Shown here: positions 16,375 through 25,609 of the stretch, in pieces
Position numbering within the stretch: the first letter of the stretch is position 1
How the letters are laid out: each line of letters starts with the position of its first letter
NCBI RefSeq assembly: GCF_025144465.1
Contig: NZ_CP083553.1
Coordinates: 2,664,001 to 2,728,000, forward strand
From: Leisingera sp. S132
GTDB lineage: Bacteria > Pseudomonadota > Alphaproteobacteria > Rhodobacterales > Rhodobacteraceae
Direction: 5' to 3'
DNA length: 64,000 nt
Notes under the pieces: model-generated
What the model was told of the DNA's origin: nothing
What the model saw: the letters and a program-made list of their open reading frames with translations, nothing else
Databases searched by the model: none
Program-made: the position numbers and the translations under genes

Positions 16375-17886
16375 ATGGAGTTCATTTATTACTTCGGAGA
16401 CGTGTTCTCGCCGCTGTCATTCCTGCTGCTTCTGGGCGGCACAATCGGCGGGCTGATCCTGGGGGCAACCCCGGGACTTTCCCCCACCATGGCAGTGGCG
16501 CTGCTGATCCCCTTCACCTTCCATCTGGAGGCGGTTCAGGGCCTCATCCTTTTGGGTGCCGCCTATACCTCTACCGTGGCCGGCGGCGCGGTCAGCGCGA
16601 TCCTCCTGAAGATCCCCGGCGCGCCCGCGAACATCGCTACCACGCTGGACGGCCACAAGATGGCCAAGCAGGGTCAGGGCGCCAAGGCGCTGCAGCTGTC
16701 CTTCCTCGCCTCTGCCGCGGGCGGTATCTTCGGCGTGCTTCTGCTGATCTTCCTGACCCCGGTTCTGGCGGAATGGGCGCTGGCCTTTGGCCCCTCGCAT
16801 CTGTTCTGGCTGGCAATCCTGGGCGTCACCGTGATCGGCTCGCTGGACTCGGCCTCGGTTGTCAAAGGCCTTCTGTCCGGCTGCATCGGGCTGTGGCTCG
16901 CTACCATCGGCTTTGACGACATCATGGGCGCCCAGCGGTTCATCTTCCACCCGTCGCTCGGCGGCGGCATCAACATCATCGCGGCGCTCATCGGCCTCTT
17001 TGCCATTCCGCAGGTGCTGACCATGTTCGCCAAAGGCCGCCGCACGGAAGGCGCCGAGGTGATCGAGGTGCAGAAACATTCCGTTCTGGACGCCACCAAG
17101 GAACTGCTGCGCCGTCCGCGTGCCCTGGGCATCGGCACCATCACCGGCTCCATCATCGGGCTGATCCCCGGCGTTGGCGGCCAGATCGCCGGGCTGGTGG
17201 CCTATGACCAGACCAAGAAGTTCTCCTCTGAAAAGGAAAAATTCGGCAAGGGCCACAGCGAAGGCGTGATCGCCGCGGAAGCCGCCAACAACGCAATGGT
17301 CGGCCCGTCGCTGGTACCGCTCTTGACGCTGTCGATCCCGGGCAGCCCCACCGCTGCTGTGCTGCTTGGCGGGTTGCTGATCCACGGCATTTTCCCCGGC
17401 TCTGATCTGTTCGACAATCACCCGGATGTGGCCTGGACCTTCATCAACTCGATGCTGGTGGGCCAGGTCCTGATGTGCCTGTTCGGCCTCTATGTGGCGG
17501 GACTCGCCGCCCGCGTCGCCCAGGTGCCGCAATCGGTGATGGCCGCCATCGTGCTCGCCCTCTCCGTCTTTGGCGCCTACTCGGTGCAGAGCTCGATGGG
17601 CGACGTCTATGTCATGGCCTGCCTGGGTGTCGGCATGTACTTCCTGGAGCGTTTCGGCTTTTCCGCCGCGCCGCTGGTGCTGGGCCTGATCCTTGGTCCA
17701 ATCGCGGAGGCGAATTTCATTCAGGGCGGCATGATCGCCGACGCCACCGTTGGCAAATCCGCCTACTTCCTGACCGGCGGTCTCAACATCATCCTGATCG
17801 CCGTGGTCGTCGCGTCCATCGCTTACTCGGCCTGGATGGAATTGCGCAGCCGCCGCTACACCACCAAAGAGGAGGCGCAGGCATGA
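16375..17886 (+). CDS. tctA: tripartite tricarboxylate transporter (TTT) large permease, first copy
   Basis: 503 residues, the standard TctA length, with about 10-12 hydrophobic segments. The motifs GGTIGGLILGATPGLSPTMAVAL at the N-terminus and GLIPGVGGQIAGLVAYDQ and LSIPGSPTAAVLLGGLL later are the paired TctA signatures. It forms the channel of a secondary solute importer with TctB and the periplasmic TctC. A GGGAGG ribosome site precedes the ATG, and the stop overlaps tctB by ATGA. The substrate is suggested by the downstream sau-like genes to be an organosulfonate such as sulfoacetate rather than citrate. Confidence 0.92.
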   Translation: MEFIYYFGDVFSPLSFLLLLGGTIGGLILGATPGLSPTMAVALLIPFTFHLEAVQGLILLGAAYTSTVAGGAVSAILLKIPGAPANIATTLDGHKMAKQGQGAKALQLSFLASAAGGIFGVLLLIFLTPVLAEWALAFGPSHLFWLAILGVTVIGSLDSASVVKGLLSGCIGLWLATIGFDDIMGAQRFIFHPSLGGGINIIAALIGLFAIPQVLTMFAKGRRTEGAEVIEVQKHSVLDATKELLRRPRALGIGTITGSIIGLIPGVGGQIAGLVAYDQTKKFSSEKEKFGKGHSEGVIAAEAANNAMVGPSLVPLLTLSIPGSPTAAVLLGGLLIHGIFPGSDLFDNHPDVAWTFINSMLVGQVLMCLFGLYVAGLAARVAQVPQSVMAAIVLALSVFGAYSVQSSMGDVYVMACLGVGMYFLERFGFSAAPLVLGLILGPIAEANFIQGGMIADATVGKSAYFLTGGLNIILIAVVVASIAYSAWMELRSRRYTTKEEAQA

Positions 17887-18338
17887 ACCGGTCGCAGCAC
17901 ATCCTTGGCTCCGGCCTCGTGTTCGCAGTGGGCATCTGGGTTACCTGGGTCAGTTATACCCAGCAGCCAGCCGAAGCCTTCCTGTTCCCGCGCCTGATCG
18001 CATCGGTATTCGTGGTGCTGGCTGGCTGGACCTTCGGCAAGGCCGCCCTGGGCCTCAGCAAGGTCGGCTCGGGCATCTCACGGACGATGTTCCTGAACAT
18101 GGTGCCGGGGCTGGCGGTGATGCTGGTCTATGTTTTCTGGGCCGCCAAGGCGCTTGGGTTTTACACCGCCACCGCCATCACCTTTTTCATCCTGCTGTCG
18201 CTCTATGACCCGGCGCCGCATGCGCAAGGCAGGACCTGGGTCCGGCGCGCGCTGATCACCGCGGGATTCGTGGCGGTGATGTACGGCCTCTTTGCCAAGC
18301 TGCTGAGCGTCTACACGCCGCGGGAAATTCTGTTCTGA
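17883..18338 (+). CDS. tctB: TTT transporter small permease, first copy
   Basis: 151 residues with four hydrophobic segments (ILGSGLVFAVGIWVTWV, FLFPRLIASVFVVLAGWTF, MVPGLAVMLVYVFWAAKAL, a C-terminal one). This is the size and topology of TctB. Although the frame extends far upstream inside tctA, the ATG at 17883 within the tctA stop is the credible start. tctC follows after 41 bases. Confidence 0.88.
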   Translation: MNRSQHILGSGLVFAVGIWVTWVSYTQQPAEAFLFPRLIASVFVVLAGWTFGKAALGLSKVGSGISRTMFLNMVPGLAVMLVYVFWAAKALGFYTATAITFFILLSLYDPAPHAQGRTWVRRALITAGFVAVMYGLFAKLLSVYTPREILF

Positions 18339-18379
18339 CCGCCTGTAGCCGGTCCGAAACCAATAGGGAGGAGAAGAAA

Positions 18380-19339
18380 ATGAAGAAAATGATTGCAGGC
18401 GCTGCCTTTGCGCTGATGGGCCTGGCAGGCGCTGCCATGGCCGGGGACTACCCGGACCGCCCGATCATGATGATGGTCTCCTACGGGGCCGGCGGGGCGA
18501 CCGATTTCCAGGCCCGGATCGTTACCATGACCGCAGGCAACGAGGATGCGCTGGGAATGCCCATTGCCATCATCAACAAGCCCGGCGCGGGCGGCCGTGT
18601 CGGCTGGAACTGGTTTGCCACCCAAGCAGATGCGGATGGCTACACCCTGGCGGCCTACAACGTGCCCCACTTCATCGCGCAGTCGATCAAGGGCGGCGTG
18701 TCCTATTCCGCAGACAGCTTTGAACCCATCGCCAACTGGGGCGCTGACCCGGCGGTCTTTGTGGTCGGTGCTGACAGCCCGTTCAATTCGATGGCCGATG
18801 TGGTTGCCTATGCCACAGAAAATCCGGGCAAGCTGACCTTCTCCGGTGCGGGTCTGTTCGTTGGCCACCACATCGCTGCGCTGCAGATCGAAAAGGCTGC
18901 AGGCGTGAAGATGGCCTATATCCCGACCAAGGGCGGCGGCGCAGCGGCGATGAAGGCGGTGATCGCCGGTGAGGTCATGGGCGGCATCAACAACCTGTCC
19001 GACGCTTTTCGCGCGCAGGAAGCGGGCAACGTGAAGATCCTGGGTGTTGCTGACCTCAAGCGCTCCGATTTTCTGCCAGACGTGCCCACCATGCAGGAAC
19101 AGGGCCTGGACGTCGACAATTCCTCCGTCAACTTCCGCGGCGTGATGGTGCCCAAGGACACGCCTCAGGAGGTGATCGACAAACTGGCGGCAACCGTGCC
19201 TGAAATGTTCGCCAATGACCGGGTTGCCAAGAAAATGGCGGCTGGCGGATCGCCCATGCACATCATGACCCGCGACGAAGTCAAGGAGATGTGGGCCGCC
19301 CGCGAACAAACACTGAAAGAGCTTCTGGCCGGGCTGTGA
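18380..19339 (+). CDS. tctC: TTT periplasmic substrate-binding protein (Bug family), first copy
   Basis: 319 residues. A typical signal peptide (MKKMIAGAAFALMGLAGAAMA) is followed by the Bug-family start DYPDRPIMMMVSYGAGGATD and NKPGAGGRVGWNW. It captures the substrate in the periplasm for TctAB. A GGGAGGAGAAG ribosome site precedes the ATG. A very stable hairpin follows the stop, probably protecting this highly expressed part of the message. Confidence 0.92.
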   Translation: MKKMIAGAAFALMGLAGAAMAGDYPDRPIMMMVSYGAGGATDFQARIVTMTAGNEDALGMPIAIINKPGAGGRVGWNWFATQADADGYTLAAYNVPHFIAQSIKGGVSYSADSFEPIANWGADPAVFVVGADSPFNSMADVVAYATENPGKLTFSGAGLFVGHHIAALQIEKAAGVKMAYIPTKGGGAAAMKAVIAGEVMGGINNLSDAFRAQEAGNVKILGVADLKRSDFLPDVPTMQEQGLDVDNSSVNFRGVMVPKDTPQEVIDKLAATVPEMFANDRVAKKMAAGGSPMHIMTRDEVKEMWAAREQTLKELLAGL

Positions 19340-19357
19340 TGCCAGCTGGAACTCCTT

Positions 19358-19389
19358 CGGGACGCGCGCATGCCGCAGCGCGCGTCCCG
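19358..19389 (+). promoter_or_regulatory. intercistronic hairpin after first tctC
   Basis: A perfect 12-bp GC-rich inverted repeat (19358-19369 with 19378-19389, CGGGACGCGCGC/GCGCGCGTCCCG) has an 8-base loop and no T-run. It sits between tctC and the aldehyde dehydrogenase gene and probably stabilises the tctC mRNA or lowers downstream expression. Confidence 0.6.
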
Positions 19390-19410
19390 GCCAAGATATC
19401 GAGGTAAGAC

Positions 19411-20832
19411 ATGAACGCTCAGGACGCACTCGCCTCCGGCACGGCCGAGGTGGAACAGATCGTGGTGCGCGCCCGCACCGCCCAGCAGGAATTTGAAGCC
19501 AAGGGGAGCCAGGCGCTGTATGACAAGGCAGCTTTGGCGGCAGGCTGGGCCATCATGGAACCCGCCCGCAACCGCGCCCTGGCAGAGCTGGCGGTGGAAA
19601 CCACCGGCCTTGGCAATGTGGCGGACAAGATCACCAAGAACCACCGCAAGACGCTGGGGCTGCTGCGCGACATCGCGGGCGTCCGGACCCACGGCATCAT
19701 CAGCGACGACCCGGAAACCGGCATCACAGAGATCATGCGTCCCATCGGCGTGATCGGCGCCGTTGTCCCCTCGACCAACCCGGCGGCCACGCCCGCCAAC
19801 AACATCATCAATGCGCTGAAGGGCGGCAATGCCATCGTGGTGGCTCCCTCGCCCAAGGGCGTGGCCTCCTGTGAGCTGCTGCTTTCCTATATCCATGCAG
19901 AGTTTGCCAAACTGGGCCTCGACCCCGATCTGGTGCAGATGATCCCTGCACCGGGCTCCAAGGCCAAGACCCAGACGCTGATGGAGGCCGCCGACCGGGT
20001 GATCTGCACCGGCAGCCAGAACAATGTCCACCGCGCCCAGTCCTGCGGCACGCCTGCCGTGGCCGTGGGGGCAGGCAATGTGACCGTGATCGTGGATGAG
20101 ACTGCGGACCTTGCAGATGCGGCGGCCAAGATCACCGCCTCCAAGTGTTTTGACAATGCAACCTCCTGCTCGTCCGAGAATGCAGTGGTTGTGGTGGATG
20201 CCATCTATGACCAGTTCATTGCCGCCTTGGCCCGCGAAGGCGGCACGCTGGTGCCGGAGGCTGCCTCCGCAGGCATAATCGCCAAGCTGTGGCCGGACGG
20301 CCATTTGAACCGCAAAGTCATCGCCCAGGACGCAGATAGAATGCTGGCCGCGCTGGATATGGCGGGCAAAGTCCCGGACGGCACCAGGTTTCTGGCGGTG
20401 GAGACCAAGGGAATCGGTCCGGAGCACCCGCTGAGCGGGGAGAAGCTGAGCCGCATCCTCGCCGTCTACCGGGCCGCGGATTATGCCGATGCCAAGGCCA
20501 TCGCCACCCGTATCCTTACGTATCAGGGGGCCGGGCATTCCATCGGCATTCACACAGCCCGGGATGAGCGCGCGGTGCAACTGGGCCGCGACATGCCCAC
20601 CTGCCGGGTGATCGTCAATCAGGCCCATACCTTCGCCACCGGCGGCGCCTTCACCAACGGGATGCCGTTTTCCCTGTCGATGGGCTGCGGCAGCTGGGGC
20701 GGCAACTCCATCGACACCAACCTCAACTGGCGCCATTTCGTGCAAACCACCAAGATCGTGCGCGAAATTCCCGCCCGCGAGCCCGCGCTGGCAGACATCT
20801 TTGCCAGCTACTGGGCGGAGGCGGGCCAATGA
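19411..20832 (+). CDS. sauS: CoA-acylating aldehyde dehydrogenase, probable sulfoacetaldehyde dehydrogenase SauS
   Basis: 473 residues. It belongs to the acylating aldehyde dehydrogenase group (PduP/EutE/SauS): the catalytic Cys is C253 in NATSCSSEN, and VVPSTNPAATPANNIINAL is the cofactor/substrate region. In Cupriavidus necator SauS reduces sulfoacetyl-CoA to sulfoacetaldehyde with NADPH. Support for that role here is the following acyl-CoA ligase overlapping by ATGA, and a transporter and LacI regulator upstream. Xsc, which would use sulfoacetaldehyde, is not in the window. Another short-chain acyl-CoA reductase role remains possible. Confidence 0.7.
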   Translation: MNAQDALASGTAEVEQIVVRARTAQQEFEAKGSQALYDKAALAAGWAIMEPARNRALAELAVETTGLGNVADKITKNHRKTLGLLRDIAGVRTHGIISDDPETGITEIMRPIGVIGAVVPSTNPAATPANNIINALKGGNAIVVAPSPKGVASCELLLSYIHAEFAKLGLDPDLVQMIPAPGSKAKTQTLMEAADRVICTGSQNNVHRAQSCGTPAVAVGAGNVTVIVDETADLADAAAKITASKCFDNATSCSSENAVVVVDAIYDQFIAALAREGGTLVPEAASAGIIAKLWPDGHLNRKVIAQDADRMLAALDMAGKVPDGTRFLAVETKGIGPEHPLSGEKLSRILAVYRAADYADAKAIATRILTYQGAGHSIGIHTARDERAVQLGRDMPTCRVIVNQAHTFATGGAFTNGMPFSLSMGCGSWGGNSIDTNLNWRHFVQTTKIVREIPAREPALADIFASYWAEAGQ

Positions 20833-22337
20833 TGGAGCCGCCCAAGGGGACCATCCGCGACTGGCTGAACACGCGCGCAGCTGAGGGCGGCACCGGCTTT
20901 GTCTTTCCCGACGGCGGCCCCGATCTTAGCTGGGCGGAGCTGCGCCGGACGGCCGACGCCATCGCCCGCTATCTGACCGCCCTGGGCATCGCCAAGGGGG
21001 AAAGCATCGCCATCCTGCATCCCAACGGGCGCGAAGCGCTGGAATGCCTCTTCGGGGTGCTCTACGGCGGCTTCCGCGCCACCATGATCAATCTGGTCGC
21101 GGGCAACAGCGCGGTGTCCTACGCCCTGGAGCACAGCGGTGCCCGCTTTGCCTTTGTGCACGCCAGCCAGATGGACCTGTTCGAGCAGACTGCCAGCCTG
21201 CCCTTTCTCTCCCCTTTGGACCGGGCGGCAGCAACCGGCGGGTCACCGGCAGAGCTGCATCCGCTTTCTGCCGGTGACCACGCCTTGCTGATGTACACCT
21301 CAGGCACAACCGGCCAGCCCAAGGGAGTGGTGCATACGCACGCCAGCCTGTTGGCGGGCGGTTGGACCACCGCCGTGGCGCATCAGCTGACCCCGAAGGA
21401 CCGCGGCCTCTGCGTCCTGCCCATCTACCATATCAACGGGCTCTGCGTGACGGTGATGGGCGCGCTGATCTCCGGCGGCTCGCTGGCCATGTGCGAGCGT
21501 TTTTCTGCCAGCCGCTTCTGGGCTCATACCGGCTGGTCGCAGGCCACCTGGTTCTCGGTGGTGCCCACCATCATCTCGCACTTGCTGCACTCGGACCTGG
21601 ATCCCGCGGACAGCACCAAGGCAAGGCTGCGCTTCGGCCGCTCCGCCTCATCGGCGCTGGCTCCGGACGTGCAGCGCGCGTTTGAGGACCGCTTTGGGGT
21701 TGCGATCATCGAAACCATGGGGCTGACAGAAACCGCTGCGCAGATTCTGTCCAACCCCCTGCCTCCCGGTGTCCGCAAGATCGGCTCTCCCGGCATCGCC
21801 TTTGGCAATGAGGTCACGATTCTGGACGCCCGGCTTCAGCCTGTCACTGATGGCAGCGAGGGGGAGCTGGCAGTGCGCGGCCCCAATGTGATGCTGGAAT
21901 ACCTGAACAACCCCGAGGCCACGGCAGCTGCCTTTGCCCCGGACGGCTGGCTGCGCACAGGGGATCTGGGGCGGGTAGACAATGACGGCTACGTGTTCGT
22001 TACCGGACGCCTGAAGGAGCTGATCATCAAGGGCGGCGAAAACATTGCCCCGCGCGAAATCGACGAAGCCCTCTACTCCCATCCGGATGTGATAGAGGCC
22101 GCCGCCTTCGGACGTCCCAGCAAAAGCTATGGCGAAACAGTCGAAGCCGCAGTGAAGATACGCGACGGTTCCGAGCTGACCGAATTGGAGCTGATCGAAA
22201 TTTGCCGGGCTCAGCTTGGGAAGTTCAAGTCGCCTGACGGGGTGCATTTTCTGAATGAGCTGCCCAAAGGCCCTTCAGGGAAAATCCAGCGGAACAAAAT
22301 ACTGGCGGTGATATCCACGCCCCATCGCTCCGCCTGA
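20829..22337 (+). CDS. sauT: AMP-forming acyl-CoA ligase, probable sulfoacetate-CoA ligase SauT
   Basis: 502 residues, ANL superfamily. The ATP-binding P-loop is MYTSGTTGQPKG; further motifs are ETMGLTETA, the GWLRTGDLG hinge and the C-terminal lysine in GPSGKIQRNK. It would activate the imported carboxylate with ATP and CoA for the preceding dehydrogenase. The pair ligase plus acylating dehydrogenase matches sauT and sauS of C. necator. The two ATGs at 20829 and 20832 cannot be distinguished; the first overlaps the sauS stop. Substrate assignment rests on context. Confidence 0.68.
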   Translation: MMEPPKGTIRDWLNTRAAEGGTGFVFPDGGPDLSWAELRRTADAIARYLTALGIAKGESIAILHPNGREALECLFGVLYGGFRATMINLVAGNSAVSYALEHSGARFAFVHASQMDLFEQTASLPFLSPLDRAAATGGSPAELHPLSAGDHALLMYTSGTTGQPKGVVHTHASLLAGGWTTAVAHQLTPKDRGLCVLPIYHINGLCVTVMGALISGGSLAMCERFSASRFWAHTGWSQATWFSVVPTIISHLLHSDLDPADSTKARLRFGRSASSALAPDVQRAFEDRFGVAIIETMGLTETAAQILSNPLPPGVRKIGSPGIAFGNEVTILDARLQPVTDGSEGELAVRGPNVMLEYLNNPEATAAAFAPDGWLRTGDLGRVDNDGYVFVTGRLKELIIKGGENIAPREIDEALYSHPDVIEAAAFGRPSKSYGETVEAAVKIRDGSELTELELIEICRAQLGKFKSPDGVHFLNELPKGPSGKIQRNKILAVISTPHRSA

Positions 22338-22427
22338 GCTGCCTGATCCGCCGCCCCCGTGGAACAGGGATCAGGCCATCCAATAGATGCTCAAAGGGGC
22401 ATCTGAGCTTTCTGCAACAACAATGGA

Positions 22428-22457
22428 AGCCCTTCCAAACGGTGCTCTGGAAGGGCT
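22428..22457. terminator. hairpin between convergent sauT and second tctA
   Basis: AGCCCTTCCA (22428-22437) pairs perfectly with TGGAAGGGCT (22448-22457). It lies in the 130-base gap between the two convergent operons. Flanking T-runs are weak, so it is a probable bidirectional terminator of modest strength. A smaller repeat AGATGC/GCATCT lies at about 22385-22404. Confidence 0.6.
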
Positions 22458-22467
22458 ATTCGCAGGG

Positions 22468-24006
22468 TCAATCGCTGATTGCGCCCTCCTCGTCCCGGCG
22501 CTGGTGCATCTTGGCTTTGACCCGCGCGCCGACGATCAGCGGCAGCACAAAGCCGATAATGGCAATGGCCCAGAGCGCGATGGACAGCGGGCTGTCAAAC
22601 AGCGTCCACCAGTTGCCGTTGTCGATGGTCACGGCACGGCGCAGGTTGTTCTCCATCGCATTGCCCAAGAGCGTGCCCAGGATGATCGGCACCAGCGGCA
22701 CGTCCAGCTTGCGCAGCCCCCAGCCCATGACGCCGAAGCCGATCATCACCAGGAGGTCGAAGGTGCTGCCCGAGATGCCGTAGATACCGACGAAACTGAC
22801 CATCGCCACAATCGGCATCAGGATCCGAGAAGGGATCATCAGCACGCGGGTGAACAGCCCGACCATCGGGATGTTCATCGCCAGCAGCATGAAGTTGGCA
22901 ATGAACAGCGCCGCGATCAGGCCCCAGACCACATCCGGGTTCTGGCTGAACAGCAGCGGGCCGGGTGTGATATTCAGCGCCAGCAGAACCGCCAGCAGTA
23001 CAGCGGTGGTGCCCGACCCCGGCACACCCAGCGCCAGCATCGGCACCAGCGCGCCGCCCGCAGCCGCGTTGTTGCCGGCCTCGGGCGCTGCCACGCCGCG
23101 CGGATCACCAGTGCCGAAGGTGCCTTCCTTGTCGACCAGTTTCTTCTCCATCGAATAAGAGATGAACGACCCCAGCGAGGCGCCCGCACCGGGCAGAACG
23201 CCGGCAATGAAGCCTAGGAAGGACGTCCGCAGCATGGTCGGAGTGGTCTGCCGGATCATCGACACCGGCGGATAAAGCTTGCCGATGGTCAGCTTGCGCC
23301 CCGCGGCATCGGATCCGCCGTGCCGGGTCTCCAGGAAGATAAAGACCTCGGACAGGGCGAACAGGCCAACGATGGCCACCAGGAAGTCCAGCCCGTCATA
23401 AAGATGCACTTCACCGAAGGTGAACCGCGGCACCCCGGTCTGGGTGTCGACGCCGATGGTCGCCAGACCCAGGCCCAGCGCTGCGGCAAAGGCCGACTTT
23501 GCCTGGTTGGTCGATGAGACGCCGCCCAAGGTCATGAAGGCGAGCGCAAACAGCGCGAAGTACTCCGCCGGGCCGAACAGAAGGGCGATCTTCACCAACT
23601 GCGGCGCCAGCAGGATCAGCCCCCAGGTGGCCAGGAAGGCGCCGACAAAGGACGCGATGCCCGACAGCGACAGTGCTTCGCCAGCCATCCCTTTCTTGGC
23701 CATCGGGTGGCCGTCCAGGCAGGTCATCATGGCCGGCTCATCCCCGGGAATGTTCAGCAGGATCGAGCTGATGCGCCCGCCGTACATGGCGCCATAGTAG
23801 ACACTGGTCAGCAGGATCAGCGAGGGGGTGGCACCCAGCCCAAGGGTAAAGGCCAGGGGGATCAGGATGGCAACACCATTCGACGGGCCAAGCCCCGGCA
23901 AGGCGCCCATGATAGTGCCCAGAAAGCAGCCCAGCAGCGCCAGGCCGATGTTCTGCCAGCTGAGCGCGATGGCAAAGCCGTCGCCAAGATTTGCGAGAAG
24001 CTCCAT
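22468..24006 (-). CDS. tctA: TTT transporter large permease, second copy
   Basis: 512 residues with about 11 hydrophobic segments. The paired TctA signatures are FLGTIMGALPGLGPSNGVAIL and GFIAGVLPGAGASLGSFIS, followed by LALGVPGSGTTAVLLAVLL. It differs clearly from the 16375 copy, so it is not a recent duplicate. It is the last gene of the minus-strand tctC-tctB-tctA operon, with a GGAGGG ribosome site. The adjacent TctD/TctE genes suggest a di- or tricarboxylate substrate such as citrate. Confidence 0.93.
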   Translation of the reverse strand: MELLANLGDGFAIALSWQNIGLALLGCFLGTIMGALPGLGPSNGVAILIPLAFTLGLGATPSLILLTSVYYGAMYGGRISSILLNIPGDEPAMMTCLDGHPMAKKGMAGEALSLSGIASFVGAFLATWGLILLAPQLVKIALLFGPAEYFALFALAFMTLGGVSSTNQAKSAFAAALGLGLATIGVDTQTGVPRFTFGEVHLYDGLDFLVAIVGLFALSEVFIFLETRHGGSDAAGRKLTIGKLYPPVSMIRQTTPTMLRTSFLGFIAGVLPGAGASLGSFISYSMEKKLVDKEGTFGTGDPRGVAAPEAGNNAAAGGALVPMLALGVPGSGTTAVLLAVLLALNITPGPLLFSQNPDVVWGLIAALFIANFMLLAMNIPMVGLFTRVLMIPSRILMPIVAMVSFVGIYGISGSTFDLLVMIGFGVMGWGLRKLDVPLVPIILGTLLGNAMENNLRRAVTIDNGNWWTLFDSPLSIALWAIAIIGFVLPLIVGARVKAKMHQRRDEEGAISD

Positions 24007-24018
24007 GCGGCGCCCTCC

Positions 24019-24450
24019 TCAGAAGCCAAGCGGACCCTTGGCCAGCGACAGGCCGAGGATCAGGTGAAAGGTGACATAGATGCCGATGGAAGTGCCGGCG
24101 CCCACGGCCACTGTTTCCAGCGGTCCCGATCCCAGGCGCCAGGCCAGATAGGCGGCGGCAAAAGCGGTGGCGATGACAAAACCCGCGACCGGCAGCATTT
24201 CGGCGTAGAGGATCAGCACAACCACGGCAGCAGCAACTTCTGCCAGACGTGCCATAGCGGGCCAGTGCGGCTCGGGGTCCGGGCGCAGCGCGATCACGGC
24301 ACCCGACAGGGCGAGGATAGCGGCAATGATCAGGGGAAAGGCCTTGGGGCCGACAGCATCTGAGAGAAAACTCTCCTCGATCGCAAGCGCGGCAAAGACA
24401 TAGCCGGCGGCAAGGATGATGCCGAAAACCCCGAAGATACGATCGCTCAT
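24019..24450 (-). CDS. tctB: TTT transporter small permease, second copy
   Basis: 143 residues with four hydrophobic segments, matching TctB in size and topology (IFGVFGIILAAGYVFAALA at the N-terminus, a C-terminal IYVTFHLILGLSLAKGPLGF). It lies between tctC and tctA, 12 bases before tctA. A strong hairpin separates it from tctC. Confidence 0.87.
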   Translation of the reverse strand: MSDRIFGVFGIILAAGYVFAALAIEESFLSDAVGPKAFPLIIAAILALSGAVIALRPDPEPHWPAMARLAEVAAAVVVLILYAEMLPVAGFVIATAFAAAYLAWRLGSGPLETVAVGAGTSIGIYVTFHLILGLSLAKGPLGF

Positions 24451-24475
24451 GGCGGTCTCCAGTTCGGGTATTCAG

Positions 24476-24515
24476 GCGGGGCGGGCTGGCAGACTGCTGT
24501 GCCGGTCCGCCCCGC
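24476..24515 (-). promoter_or_regulatory. intercistronic hairpin after second tctC
   Basis: A perfect 9-bp inverted repeat (24476-24484 GCGGGGCGG with 24507-24515 CCGCCCCGC) lies in the 71-base gap between tctC and tctB. As with the first TTT operon, it follows the binding-protein gene and has no T-run. Confidence 0.55.
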
Positions 24516-24521
24516 AGCAGG

Positions 24522-25499
24522 TTACTTGATGATGCCGATGTCCTTGGAAATCGACTGGATCTGCGCGACCGAACCGGCCACGAATTCCTGGAACGCAGCC
24601 CCTTGCAGGTCCAGCGGCGCCAGGCCGTTGGCGGCCATTACCTCTTTCCAGGCGTCAGACGCATAAAGATCACCGATCTTTGACACCCAGGCGTCATAGG
24701 CCTCGTCCGACATGCCGCCCGGTGCATAGAAGCCGCGCCAGTTTGCACCGATGGCATCAACACCCTGCTCCTTCGCAGTCGGGAAGTCGGCGAATTCGCC
24801 CGGCAGGCGTTCCGGCGACAGCACCGCGATCACCTTGATGTCACCGGAATCCACAAAGCCCTTGGCCTCAGAGATGTCGCCGGTGAAGGCCTGCACGGAA
24901 CCTGCCAGCAGCTGGGTCACTGCCTCGCCGCCGCCGTCAAAGGCGATGTATTTGACGCTGCGGACGTCCTCGATGCCATAGGCGCTGGCCGCGATCAGAA
25001 CTTTCAGGTGGTCCCAGCCGCCCACCGCGGAACCGCCCGCGACGGAGACCGAGGTCGGGTCCGCCTTGATGGTGTCCAACAGCTGCGGCAGCGTATCGAC
25101 CTCGCTGTCGGCAGACACAGCAATCACGCCGTAGTCCGCGCCGATCGCCGCCAGCCAGCGCACCTGGTCCATGCTGTTGCCCGGATAGGCGCCCTGTGCC
25201 AGGCGGGTTGCGGTGGCGCTGGAGGCAGCAACGATCAGGCTGTTGTCGTCCGTGCGCTTGTTGACCACCTCGGCAAAGGCCACGCCGCCGCCGCCGCCAG
25301 CCAGGTTCACCACCTGCATGGTCTTGTCGATCAGTCCCAGATCCTGCAGCGACTTGCCGACCTGTCGGCAGGTAAAGTCCCAGCCGCCGCCCGGATTGGC
25401 CGGGGCAATGCATTCGGGGTTGTCCTGTGCCTGGGCCGCAAAGGCGGACAGCGACAGGGCGGCAGCGGCAAACAGGCCGCGGGTGACAGTGAATTTCAT
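24522..25499 (-). CDS. tctC: TTT periplasmic substrate-binding protein, second copy
   Basis: 325 residues. A signal peptide (about 25 residues ending FAAQA) is followed by ECIAPANPGGGWDFTCRQ, a TctC-type opening. The protein would bind the substrate for TctAB. A longer frame exists upstream, but the ATG at 25499 has a perfect GAGGAGGAA ribosome site. It is the first gene of the minus-strand operon and is divergent from tctD. Confidence 0.93.
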   Translation of the reverse strand: MKFTVTRGLFAAAALSLSAFAAQAQDNPECIAPANPGGGWDFTCRQVGKSLQDLGLIDKTMQVVNLAGGGGGVAFAEVVNKRTDDNSLIVAASSATATRLAQGAYPGNSMDQVRWLAAIGADYGVIAVSADSEVDTLPQLLDTIKADPTSVSVAGGSAVGGWDHLKVLIAASAYGIEDVRSVKYIAFDGGGEAVTQLLAGSVQAFTGDISEAKGFVDSGDIKVIAVLSPERLPGEFADFPTAKEQGVDAIGANWRGFYAPGGMSDEAYDAWVSKIGDLYASDAWKEVMAANGLAPLDLQGAAFQEFVAGSVAQIQSISKDIGIIK

Positions 25500-25609
25500 G
25501 CGTTCCTCCTCAGGTCGTGGCCGGCGCACTCCCACGCGCCGGAGATCGCCCGCCACAATTCGCTTTGGCAGCTTCGTTTCCGCGGGTTAGACATGTTTAC
25601 TCATTGAAG

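Noticed and set aside
16375-25499. The two TTT operons as a recent tandem duplication
   Set aside because: Gene order, orientation and sequences differ clearly between the copies; they are separate members of the family.
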